Assembly (NCBI GenBank): GCA_022820925.1
Contig: JAJEEO010000001.1
Coordinates: 129,001-193,000 of the forward strand
Reading direction: 5' to 3'
Origin: Acidimicrobiia bacterium
Lineage (GTDB): Bacteria > Actinomycetota > Acidimicrobiia > Acidimicrobiales > Poriferisodalaceae
Length of the DNA: 64,000 nucleotides
In this document: positions 26,356-36,727 of the stretch, piece after piece
How the letters are laid out: every line of letters begins with the position of its first letter
Position numbering within the stretch: the first letter of the stretch is position 1
Translations under genes and position numbers: made by a program
The notes under the pieces: model-generated
The model's input: only the letters and a program-made list of their open reading frames with translations
What the model was told of the DNA's origin: nothing
Databases searched by the model: none

Positions 26356-27660
26356 GTGGCAGATGCCGCTCCCCCGCTTGCGAGCCAGCCTGAGCTGATC
26401 GACTCGTGGCGCGCCTGGCTGGTGGCAGTCGGCGCTGGCCTGTCGTGCGGCGTGGCCTTCGGCACCATCTACACCTTCGGCGCGTTCATCGAGTCGATGT
26501 CGGCCGAGTTCGGGACCGGCCAGGGCGGCACCTCGGTGATGATCGGGATCGCCACGCTGCTGTTCTTCAGCACCGGGATCATCTCGGGCCCGCTGCTGCA
26601 TCGGCTGGGACCGCGGCCGCTGCTGGCAGTGGGCGGCGCGATGTTTGTGGCCGGCTTGGTGCTGACCTCGTCGGTGTCGCAGATCTCGCATGGCTACGTC
26701 GTGTACGGCATCGGCTGCGGTTTCGGAGCGGGCCTGTTCGTCTCGCCGCTGTTCGCAACGGCTGCATCGTGGTTCCTGCGGCACCGGGCGGTGTCTCAAG
26801 GGCTGGTCGCGACCGGGCCCGGCCTGGGCACCATGTTCTTGGTACCGCTGGCTGAGCGCATGATCGAGATCCTGGGCTGGCGTGAGGCCTTCCGGTGGCT
26901 GGCCGTCATCGCAGCGATCACCTTCGTCGTGTGCTTCGTGCTGGTGCGGCGCACGCCGATCGTCGCGGCTGCTCATCCACGCGAGCACGTCCGCCGCGTC
27001 TGCCGGACGAAGGCGTTCTGGCTGCTGACGATCGGCTCCGCTCTGTTCGCCGTACCGGTCATCGGCTCGCTCGCTGCCATCATCCCCTTCGCCCGCTCGG
27101 TCGGCATCAGCCCCAGCGCGGCTGCCTGGTTGCTCTCGGTCGTCGGCGGCGCAAGCATTGTCGGGCGCCTGCTGCTGACCAGCTTCGCCCGTGCACTCGG
27201 GTCGGTGCGCTTGCTGACGATCTCGTTCGGGATGCTGCCGGTCGCGTACGTGATCTGGTTCTTCGCTTCCGACCGCTACTGGCAGATCGTGGTGTTCGCC
27301 GTGTTGCTGGGCGTCGGCTACGGCGGTTTCGTCGCTCTGCAGGGCGATGTCACGCCGCACCTGTTCGGCGTCGCGGGCATCGGGTCGGTGCTGGGCCGAC
27401 TGTTCTTCTGCTACGGCATCGGCAGCATGGTGGGCCCGATCCTGATGCTCACCATGCACGAGCAGACCGGCGGGACGCTCGTGCCGATTGCCGTCGTGGC
27501 AGTGTTCGCTTTGGCGGGAACGCTGGTCATCTCGAGACTGACCCGTGACCCTGTGCCGCTCGAGCCTCCCGACGGTGCACCGGCACCCCGTCTGCCCTCG
27601 CAGCTGTCCCCGCCCAGCGTCTGGATGCCGGTGCCGGCGAGCAGCGGCATCAGCCGCTGA
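26356..27660 (+). CDS. MFS transporter, monocarboxylate/oxalate-formate type
   Basis: The 434-residue product from GTG 26356 has about twelve membrane helices with a central cytoplasmic loop (PIVAAAHPREHVRRVCRTKAFW). The N-terminal WRAWLVAVGAGLSCGVAFGTIYTFGAF and GPLLHRLGPRPLLAVGG motifs resemble the monocarboxylate porter and oxalate/formate antiporter branches. It probably moves an organic acid. Lying between an enoyl-CoA hydratase and a CoA-transferase, it may take up the acid they activate and degrade; this is inferred. The C-terminal ~45 residues are Pro-rich and polar. Confidence 0.8.
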   Translation: MADAAPPLASQPELIDSWRAWLVAVGAGLSCGVAFGTIYTFGAFIESMSAEFGTGQGGTSVMIGIATLLFFSTGIISGPLLHRLGPRPLLAVGGAMFVAGLVLTSSVSQISHGYVVYGIGCGFGAGLFVSPLFATAASWFLRHRAVSQGLVATGPGLGTMFLVPLAERMIEILGWREAFRWLAVIAAITFVVCFVLVRRTPIVAAAHPREHVRRVCRTKAFWLLTIGSALFAVPVIGSLAAIIPFARSVGISPSAAAWLLSVVGGASIVGRLLLTSFARALGSVRLLTISFGMLPVAYVIWFFASDRYWQIVVFAVLLGVGYGGFVALQGDVTPHLFGVAGIGSVLGRLFFCYGIGSMVGPILMLTMHEQTGGTLVPIAVVAVFALAGTLVISRLTRDPVPLEPPDGAPAPRLPSQLSPPSVWMPVPASSGISR

Positions 27661-27701
27661 GGACGGGCAACGAGCGCTGCGCGGCTCTATCGTCGTGCGC
27701 C

Positions 27702-28946
27702 GTGGAACGCCCGCTCGAAGACATCCTCGTGCTGGATCTGACCCGCGCCGTGGCGGGGCCGATCACCGGTCGCCTGCTGGCCGATCTGGGTGCCCGCGTA
27801 GTGAAGATCGAGCCTCCCGATGCTGACCTCACCAGGTTCATCGTTCCCAACGTCGACGGGTTCTCGCCCTACTTCGCCCAGTTCAACGTGGGCAAGGAGT
27901 GCGTCTCGCTCGACCTGACCCAGCCCGCCGGCCGCGACGTGCTGCTGTCGATGGTCCCCAAGGCCGACATCGTGCTGGAGAACTACCGACCGGGAGTGCT
28001 CGACAAGCTGGGGTTGGGCTTCGACGTGCTCAGCGAGATCAACCCCGGCATCATCGTGGCGTCGGTCTCGGGCTGGGGGCACGGCAACAGTCGCAGCGAA
28101 CGGGGAGCGTTCGCGTCGGTGCTGCACGCCGAAGCCGGCGTGACCGAGATGGTCTCCCGGCGCCGGGGCGGGGACGCCTACCGCAACGACCCGATGTCCC
28201 ACGCCGACACCTACACGGGGCTGCATGCCTTGGGCGCCGTGCTGGCTGCGCTGCACATGCGTGTGCGGACCGGGCGCGGCCAGACCGTCGAGGTGTCCAT
28301 GGCCGAGAGCACGCTCATGTGCAACGACCAGGCTGCGACCGACCTGACCGGCCAGGACCCGCTGATCGGTTTCAAGGGCGGGCAGAACTGGGCAGCGGTG
28401 TACGCGCTGTCGAACGGCCGCCACGTCACGGTGACGCTCGACCTGACTGCCAACTTCGGCTTCAAGGTGATCGCGGCGGCGATGAACCGGCCGGACCTGC
28501 GCGACGACCCCCGTTTCGCGCGCATCGAGGACCGTGTGCTGCATCGTGACGAGATCGAGGCCATCTTCGGTGAGTGGGTAAGCCAATTCGACAGCGCCGA
28601 GGCGGTCGAGGCAGCGATCGGCGTGAAGTCGGTGATGGCAGCAGAGGTGCGCACGGTGGCCGAGCTGGCTTCGACCGATTGGGCGGCTGAGCGCGGTGCA
28701 TTCGTCGACATCGTGGGGGGCGAAGCCGGCGCTCCGATGACCGTTCCGCAGTCGCCGTGGCGCTTCAGGGCAGCCGAATCCGGCGTCGCGCCCGGAGCCG
28801 TCGCCGGCGACCGGGGTCAGCACAACCGCGAAGTGCTGCGCGAGCTCGCCGGCCTCGACGACGGGGCGATCGATGCGCTCGAAGACCAAGGCATCGTCTC
28901 GGCCGGCGACGCAATCCGCCGCCCGAATGCTGCGGGGCGTCGGTAG
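27702..28946 (+). CDS. CaiB/BaiF family (family III) CoA-transferase
   Basis: From GTG 27702 the product has 414 residues. It shows LEDILVLDLTRAVAGPITGR, ADLGARVVKIEPPDAD, NVGKECVSLDL, VLENYRPGVLDKLG and, for the catalytic Asp, MSHADTYTGLHALG. It should load CoA onto a carboxylic acid. Following the enoyl-CoA hydratase and organic-acid transporter in the same direction, it likely completes an uptake-activation-hydration unit. It is a different sub-branch from the other two family III genes in the window, judging by the middle domain. Confidence 0.88.
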   Translation: MERPLEDILVLDLTRAVAGPITGRLLADLGARVVKIEPPDADLTRFIVPNVDGFSPYFAQFNVGKECVSLDLTQPAGRDVLLSMVPKADIVLENYRPGVLDKLGLGFDVLSEINPGIIVASVSGWGHGNSRSERGAFASVLHAEAGVTEMVSRRRGGDAYRNDPMSHADTYTGLHALGAVLAALHMRVRTGRGQTVEVSMAESTLMCNDQAATDLTGQDPLIGFKGGQNWAAVYALSNGRHVTVTLDLTANFGFKVIAAAMNRPDLRDDPRFARIEDRVLHRDEIEAIFGEWVSQFDSAEAVEAAIGVKSVMAAEVRTVAELASTDWAAERGAFVDIVGGEAGAPMTVPQSPWRFRAAESGVAPGAVAGDRGQHNREVLRELAGLDDGAIDALEDQGIVSAGDAIRRPNAAGRR

Positions 28947-28999
28947 GCCGGCTGTCGCACCCGGCCCCGGCTGCGCTCAGTCCAGCGATCCGTCAGGGT

Positions 29000-29851
29000 T
29001 CAGTTCAGGATCGTCGAGCCGATGTGGTCGACGAAGGCGGCGACTTCGTCGATGGTCTGGCATTTCGGCAGCAGCACGAGCCGGTCCACGCCCATCTCGG
29101 CGAAGCGTTCGACCATCTCAGGCGTCGGGCGCACTCGTGGCGTCACCGTAATCTCCAGCCTGCCGAGCTCGACGGGCCGGTCGTAGCGGGCGCCTGCCTC
29201 GGACAGACCGTCGATGCAGCGTTGCGTGGCGTCGTAGTCGAGCGCGAACCCGTACCAGCCTTCGCTCATCGTGACCGAACGGCGGTAGGCGGGCGCCGTG
29301 TGGCCTCCCATGACCACCGGCGGACCCGGCTGCTGGATGGGTCGGGGCCGGGCCTGCACGTCGGAGAACTTCACGAACTCGCCGTCATAGGCGGGTTCGT
29401 CCATCGACCAGATGGCCCGCATGGCCTCGATGTACTCCTCGGTGCGGCGGGCACGGTCTTCCATCGGGATGCCCAGCGCCTCGAACTCCGGCCCGAGATA
29501 GCCCACGCCCACGCCGAACAGCAGCCGGCCGCCCGACAGCACATCCACGCTGGCGAGTTCTTTGGCCAGCACCAGCGGGTTGCGCTGGGGAACGATGATG
29601 ATGCCGGTGCCCAGCTTGATCTCGCTGGTCAGCGCAGCGACATACGCGAGCGCAACGGCGGGGTCGAGCATGGGATGCAATGGCGGCAGCGGCGAGGGCG
29701 ACGCCTGCGGATCGGGCAGCACCACGTGCTCCCCCGTCCACACCGACTCGAAGCCGGCTTGCTCGGCGGCCACGGCAATGCGTCCAGCGCCCTCGGCGCC
29801 GGATGCGTCACCCAGCGCCCCCATGTTGATCTGAAACAGCCCGATCTTCAT
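29000..29851 (-). CDS. LLM-class F420-dependent oxidoreductase
   Basis: A luciferase-like TIM-barrel protein of 283 residues. Typical features are KIGLFQINMGALGD, FESVWTGEHVVLPD, LGTGIIIVPQRNPLVLAKE and LSGGRLLFGVGVGYLGPEFEALG. Actinobacterial members of this kind use F420 rather than FMN. Substrate unknown. It lies convergent to the CoA-transferase and 49 bases downstream of a second LLM gene; the two are probably one transcript. Confidence 0.85.
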   Translation of the reverse strand: MKIGLFQINMGALGDASGAEGAGRIAVAAEQAGFESVWTGEHVVLPDPQASPSPLPPLHPMLDPAVALAYVAALTSEIKLGTGIIIVPQRNPLVLAKELASVDVLSGGRLLFGVGVGYLGPEFEALGIPMEDRARRTEEYIEAMRAIWSMDEPAYDGEFVKFSDVQARPRPIQQPGPPVVMGGHTAPAYRRSVTMSEGWYGFALDYDATQRCIDGLSEAGARYDRPVELGRLEITVTPRVRPTPEMVERFAEMGVDRLVLLPKCQTIDEVAAFVDHIGSTILN

Positions 29852-29900
29852 CTCGTTCCCCTGTCGTCGGAGTGTCGTGTGGTGTGGTGATGCGCTGCCG

Positions 29901-30803
29901 TCAGCGGAAGTTGGGTGCCACTTCGTTGATGAACAGGTCCATGGAGTGCTTCTTGGCGTCCATGGGACCGAAGGTGAAGTCGGGGATGATCAACTCGTCT
30001 ACGCCCACTTGCCGGTACTGCTCGACCACCTCGCTGACCTCGTCGGGCGTGCCGACGATGGTGGCCCGGCCCAGGTCCATGGCACGGAAACGGTCTAGCT
30101 TCGCCGAGTCCTCATGGATGAACAGCAATGCGCACGCCGATCGGCTGATCTCGGCGGGGTCGCGACCGATCGCTTCGCAATGCCCGTCGAGCACGCCGCA
30201 CAGCTCGGCGATGTCATCGGGCATGCCCCAGTAGTTCCATTCGGTAGCCCAGCGAGCGGTTGTCCGCAGGGTGCGCTTCCGACCGCCGCCGCCGATCAGC
30301 AGCGGGACCGGCGACTGCACCGGCTTAGGGTCGAGCGGCGCCCCGGCCAGCTTGTAGTGCTCGCCGTCGAAGCTCGTGCGTGTGTTCCCGAGCAGCGAGC
30401 TGATGATCTCGACCGCCTCGTCGAAGCGGTCCATGCGGCTGCGCAGCGTGCCGAAGTCGAATCCGTAGGCCTCGTGCTCGTTCTCCTGCCACCCGGCGCC
30501 GATGCCCAGCACCACCCGGCCGCCCGACAGGTGGTCGATCGTGGTGGCGATCTTGGCCGTCAGCGCCGGGTTGCGGTAGGTGTTGCCGGCCACGAGCGGG
30601 CCGAGACGCACCCGGGGCACCGCCACTGCGAGCGCCGCGAGCACCGACCACGCCTCGTGCACCGGCTGGTCCACGTTCTCCTCGTTGGGCATGAAGTGGT
30701 CGGCGAACCACAATCCGTCCCAGCCGGTGGCCTCGGCGTGCTGGCAGCACTCGATGACCGCCGAGGTCTCTTGGTCGTTCTTCGTCCAGAATCCGAAACG
30801 CAT
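29901..30803 (-). CDS. LLM-class F420-dependent oxidoreductase
   Basis: A second luciferase-like monooxygenase-fold protein, 300 residues. It shows MRFGFWTKNDQETSAVIECC, WDGLWFADHFMP, RVRLGPLVAGNTYRNPALTAK and LSGGRVVLGIGAGWQENEHEAYG, the last being a common LLM motif. It is only distantly like its neighbour at 29000, so it is not a recent duplicate. F420 use is inferred from the family in actinobacteria. Confidence 0.85.
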   Translation of the reverse strand: MRFGFWTKNDQETSAVIECCQHAEATGWDGLWFADHFMPNEENVDQPVHEAWSVLAALAVAVPRVRLGPLVAGNTYRNPALTAKIATTIDHLSGGRVVLGIGAGWQENEHEAYGFDFGTLRSRMDRFDEAVEIISSLLGNTRTSFDGEHYKLAGAPLDPKPVQSPVPLLIGGGGRKRTLRTTARWATEWNYWGMPDDIAELCGVLDGHCEAIGRDPAEISRSACALLFIHEDSAKLDRFRAMDLGRATIVGTPDEVSEVVEQYRQVGVDELIIPDFTFGPMDAKKHSMDLFINEVAPNFR

Positions 30804-30877
30804 CGGGACAGCCTGCCAGTTCCTTGCGCCTGCGCGCCGGACTCGTCGGCGGGATCCCGATGGGCCCCGCGCAGCAG

Positions 30878-32344
30878 CTAGCGGCGGCCTTGGAGGATGA
30901 GGCGCAGCAGGTTGAGCGCGGAGATGGCGCTGTAATCGGCGAGGCGTTCGCGGTCGCCGGGCAGGCGGATCTCGTCGGCCTTGTCGCGGTGAGGGACTGC
31001 GGGAAGATCGCCACGCGCCGGCTGCGCCGAGATCGACACTGCCAGGAACGCCGTGCCGAAGGGATGCTCAGGAGTGGCGGCGGCACGGTCTTCGATCGCC
31101 GTGACCGCGAGGCCCACGTTGGCACCGGTGCGCAGGCGGGCCGCACGGGCGAGCGCCTCGGCGCCGGCGGCCGACGCGAGCGGCGGCACCAGGTCGTCGC
31201 CCATCGGCGACACCGTCGACGAACCGGCATGCAGCAGGTACTCCGTGAGGTGCTCTGAGCGGGCCACGATGCCGCCCGCGAAGGTGCGCGGGCCGGTCCC
31301 GCCGTCGGACTGGTCGGTGTCGCCGGCAGGCGCCAGTCCAGGATCGCCGAGCTTGGCGCCGCCCGGCGCACGGCCAGTGCGCATCGCCGCCTCCGCCGAC
31401 GACAGGCGATTGGCCATCCGCCCGCCGGTGATGGTCTCGGCGACACCGAGTGTCAAGCCCAGCCGGTCCAGCTCGGCCAGCACGGCCGACTCCATGTTGT
31501 CGTCGTCGTACGCGAAGACCAAGTCGTCCAGCAGCGGCTCGAGCACTGCCTGCTCGGCCTCGATCAGGCGCCACGCCTCGGCCGAGTCCGCACCCTTCGC
31601 AGTGATCCGCACCTTGATGCCCTCGATGCCGCTCGCCAGGAACGCCAGCGTCGGGTTGCCGACTGCGTCCAGCTCGTCGATGCGGCCCGCCAGCATCTCC
31701 GCCAGTCCTGATTCGCTCTGGCCCCACGTGCGCAGCACCCGGCTCTCGATGGTTGCGCTGACGCCGGCGCGCCGCTGCAGGTCGCCCAGCACGGTGCCGT
31801 TCATCATCTCGCGCATCTCGTACGGCACGCCGGGCACCACGTACACCACTCGGTCGAGTACCTCCGCCCCGTCCGCCGGCTCGGCGCCGGGAGCGACGGC
31901 CCCGACGCCCTGCACCCAGCGGATCGGCGCCACCAGGCCAGGCGCGGTGCCGGGCTGCTGCGGGATCGGCGACGCGCCGACCGGAACCATGGCCTGGCGC
32001 AGGTTGTTCTCGGGCATCGGCCGGCTGCGGCTGGCGAACATCGCCCGGATCCGCTCGGCAATGCGCTCATCGAGCACCAGATCGACGCCCATCACCGACG
32101 CCAGCACCTCTCGGGTGATGTCGTCCTGGGTGGGTCCCAGCCCGCCGCAGACAATGACGGCGTCGCTGCGGTCGAGCGCCAGACGGAAGGCATCTTCGAT
32201 GCGATCCCAGTTGTCGCCCACCTTGGTCTGGTAGTGGCTGTCAATGCCGGCCAGGGCGAGCTGCTCGCCCATCCACGACGAATTCGTATCGACAATCTGC
32301 CCGAGCAGCAGCTCGGTCCCCACGGCAACGATCTCGGTCTTCAT
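30878..32344 (-). CDS. cinA: CinA-like protein with a degenerate C-terminal amidase domain
   Basis: CinA proteins combine an N-terminal MoCF-like ADP-ribose/NMN pyrophosphatase domain with a C-terminal nicotinamide-nucleotide amidase (PncC) domain. ATG 32344 gives 488 residues. The N-domain is intact: IVAVGTELLLGQIVDTNS, GGLGPTQDDITREVLA, VVPGVPYEM. In the C-domain the catalytic Ser of AES-x-TGG is Thr304 (AETITGG), the Tyr and Lys of the usual TYSNEAK region are Arg362 and Thr367, and the GIAGP loop reads AIEDR. A 30-residue Gly/Asp-rich insertion sits at 322-353. The amidase is probably inactive or altered. It is paired with pgsA, as often near recA. Confidence 0.85.
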   Translation of the reverse strand: MKTEIVAVGTELLLGQIVDTNSSWMGEQLALAGIDSHYQTKVGDNWDRIEDAFRLALDRSDAVIVCGGLGPTQDDITREVLASVMGVDLVLDERIAERIRAMFASRSRPMPENNLRQAMVPVGASPIPQQPGTAPGLVAPIRWVQGVGAVAPGAEPADGAEVLDRVVYVVPGVPYEMREMMNGTVLGDLQRRAGVSATIESRVLRTWGQSESGLAEMLAGRIDELDAVGNPTLAFLASGIEGIKVRITAKGADSAEAWRLIEAEQAVLEPLLDDLVFAYDDDNMESAVLAELDRLGLTLGVAETITGGRMANRLSSAEAAMRTGRAPGGAKLGDPGLAPAGDTDQSDGGTGPRTFAGGIVARSEHLTEYLLHAGSSTVSPMGDDLVPPLASAAGAEALARAARLRTGANVGLAVTAIEDRAAATPEHPFGTAFLAVSISAQPARGDLPAVPHRDKADEIRLPGDRERLADYSAISALNLLRLILQGRR

Positions 32345-32416
32345 CGGGGGTGAACCTAGTAGTGCGGCTGGGGTACCGGCCGAGAATCCGGCAGGCCGTG
32401 GCACCCCAGTGACGCC

Positions 32417-33016
32417 TCACTCGCCCGGGTCGTCGCCGGGCTGGGGCGCAGCCACGCCGCGAGCCGAGCGCAGGTAGGTCCACCCGGTCCACACGGTGAG
32501 CACCACCGCAACCCACAGCGTCAAGGTGGCGACCCAGTGGGCGTGTGTCGCCAGCGGCGGCATGACCGCGAAGCCGATCGCCCACAGCTGCACGAACGTC
32601 TTCCATTTCGCGAGCTGGGTTGCAGGAACAGAGATGCCCTTGTGCCCGACACGTGACCGGTAGGCACTGATCGCCAGCTCACGTACGGCGATGACGACGA
32701 CGGGTACCGCATGGAACTGCCCGTTCCACGCCAGCGCGGCGAGCCCGCCGAGCACGAGCACCTTGTCGGCAAGCGGGTCCAGGAAGGCGCCCGCCCGGGT
32801 CGCCCCGTGCCGGCGCGCCAGCAGACCGTCGAGATAGTCGGTCATCGCGATGGCGAAACCGGTCCAGAACGTGGCCCAGCGGGGCCCCCAGGCCGCGATC
32901 ATCCAGATGAACACAGGCGAGGCCGCGATGCGGGCAATGGTGACGAGATTGGCGGGCGTCACGAGCGCTGCCGGCCCGAACGTCGGGGGCGTGTCCTGTT
33001 CTTCCGGCACCCCCAT
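32417..33016 (-). CDS. pgsA: CDP-diacylglycerol-glycerol-3-phosphate 3-phosphatidyltransferase
   Basis: An integral membrane CDP-alcohol phosphatidyltransferase that makes phosphatidylglycerol phosphate. ATG 33016 gives 199 residues (typical 180-200). It has several membrane helices and the catalytic pattern DYLDGLLARR...GAFLDPLADK, matching D-x2-DG-x2-AR-x8-G-x3-D-x3-D. Position directly upstream of cinA supports PgsA rather than another CDP-alcohol transferase (phosphatidylinositol phosphate or cardiolipin synthase are the alternatives in actinobacteria). It is divergent from the copper ATPase across 63 bp. Confidence 0.88.
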   Translation of the reverse strand: MGVPEEQDTPPTFGPAALVTPANLVTIARIAASPVFIWMIAAWGPRWATFWTGFAIAMTDYLDGLLARRHGATRAGAFLDPLADKVLVLGGLAALAWNGQFHAVPVVVIAVRELAISAYRSRVGHKGISVPATQLAKWKTFVQLWAIGFAVMPPLATHAHWVATLTLWVAVVLTVWTGWTYLRSARGVAAPQPGDDPGE

Positions 33017-33079
33017 CACCCGGAGGCTACGCGGGCTCCATGGGGGCGGAACGGCCATCGCTCTCATTACGCTGCGCCC

Positions 33080-35494
<2,415 letters not shown>

Positions 35495-35527
35495 GCCAGC
35501 CGACCCGGCCCACGTATCATCGACAAC

Positions 35528-36628
35528 GTGGCGCTGCGGACGGTCTCTAGTGACGGCGACGCTGCCGCACCTGACGAGACCGGCAATGCCGTCACGGGAG
35601 GCCGGCCGGACACCGACCTGCGCCCGGCCCAGCGCATCCTCAGCTCGGCCGAAGCCGTCGAGCGGATGACCGCCCGCCGCAAGGGCAAGCGCGGCTGCTA
35701 CGCCATGTTCAGCTCGTACCTCGGCGGCGTCGTGACCGATCCAGAGGTCATGACGGTCCCCCTCGACGACCACATGGTGCACCGCGGCCACGGCGTCTTC
35801 GACACCTGCTCGCTGTTGAACGGCCGGCTGTACCGGCTCGGCATCCACATCGACCGGCTGCTTGCGAGTGCGGCGGGCGCCCGCCTCCGGATCCCGTGGT
35901 CGCGCGACGAACTCATCCAGATGGTCGCCGACACGGCGGCAGCCTCAGGCGCCCGCGACGGCATCGTGCGCTACTGGCTCACAGCAGGGCCCGGCGGATT
36001 CTCGTTCATGCCTGCGGAGTGCGAAGAGCCGTGCTTCTACTGCGTCGTGCTCGACCCGATGAGCTTCGGCTCGGGCAGCTTCGATCCGATGGTGGACGGC
36101 TTCCGCGAGGCGACCGTGCGCGAAACACCGATGAAACCCCCGCTGCTGGCGCAGATCAAGTCGAACAACTACCTGCTGAACGTCCTGACCCACCTCGAGG
36201 CGGCTGACGGGGGCGGCACCTTCGGCATCATCGTCGACGATGGCGGCTTCATCGCCGAGGCGTGCGTGCTGAACGTCTGCAGCATCAGCGCTGACGGCGT
36301 CTTCGTCACTCCCCCGTTCGAGGGCATCCTGCACGGCACCACCATGCGGCGCCTGCTCGAGCTGGCCCGCGGTCCGCTGTGCGAAGAAGGCCTGCTGTGT
36401 GACGTGCAGCAGCGTCCCCTGCGTGCAGCCGAGGCGCGGGCGGGCGCTGAGCTCATCATGTCCGGCGGCGACACCCACGTCTTCCCGGTGGTGGAATGGG
36501 ACGGCGCCAAGATCGGCGACGGCACCGTCGGCCCCGTGGCGAAGCGCCTGCACGACCTCATCACCTCCGAGACCGAGGCGGGCGACGGCTCACCCGATGA
36601 CTTCATTGAAGTCCAGTACCTGCTGTGA
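35528..36628 (+). CDS. PLP-dependent aminotransferase class IV
   Basis: A 366-residue fold-type IV PLP enzyme from GTG 35528. The N-terminal ~50 residues are polar and atypical; the domain starts at YLGGVVTDPEVMTVPLDDHMVHRGHGVFD, the class IV opening. The PLP lysine is in LLAQIKSNNYLLNVL, and the phosphate loop is HGTTMRRLLELA. It could be a D-amino-acid, branched-chain or 4-amino-4-deoxychorismate lyase type. The HRGHGVFDTC and IKSNNYL motifs resemble D-amino-acid/ADC-lyase-like members more than IlvE. No neighbour fixes the pathway. Confidence 0.82.
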   Translation: MALRTVSSDGDAAAPDETGNAVTGGRPDTDLRPAQRILSSAEAVERMTARRKGKRGCYAMFSSYLGGVVTDPEVMTVPLDDHMVHRGHGVFDTCSLLNGRLYRLGIHIDRLLASAAGARLRIPWSRDELIQMVADTAAASGARDGIVRYWLTAGPGGFSFMPAECEEPCFYCVVLDPMSFGSGSFDPMVDGFREATVRETPMKPPLLAQIKSNNYLLNVLTHLEAADGGGTFGIIVDDGGFIAEACVLNVCSISADGVFVTPPFEGILHGTTMRRLLELARGPLCEEGLLCDVQQRPLRAAEARAGAELIMSGGDTHVFPVVEWDGAKIGDGTVGPVAKRLHDLITSETEAGDGSPDDFIEVQYLL

Positions 36629-36727
36629 GGTGCAACCGGCGCTGATCGGGTAGCGGGGCCCCGATGGCCCTGCCGACATCGCTGACGCTGGCCGGTGGCT
36701 GTTGCAGGGCCGTCCTAGGGTGCGCTC

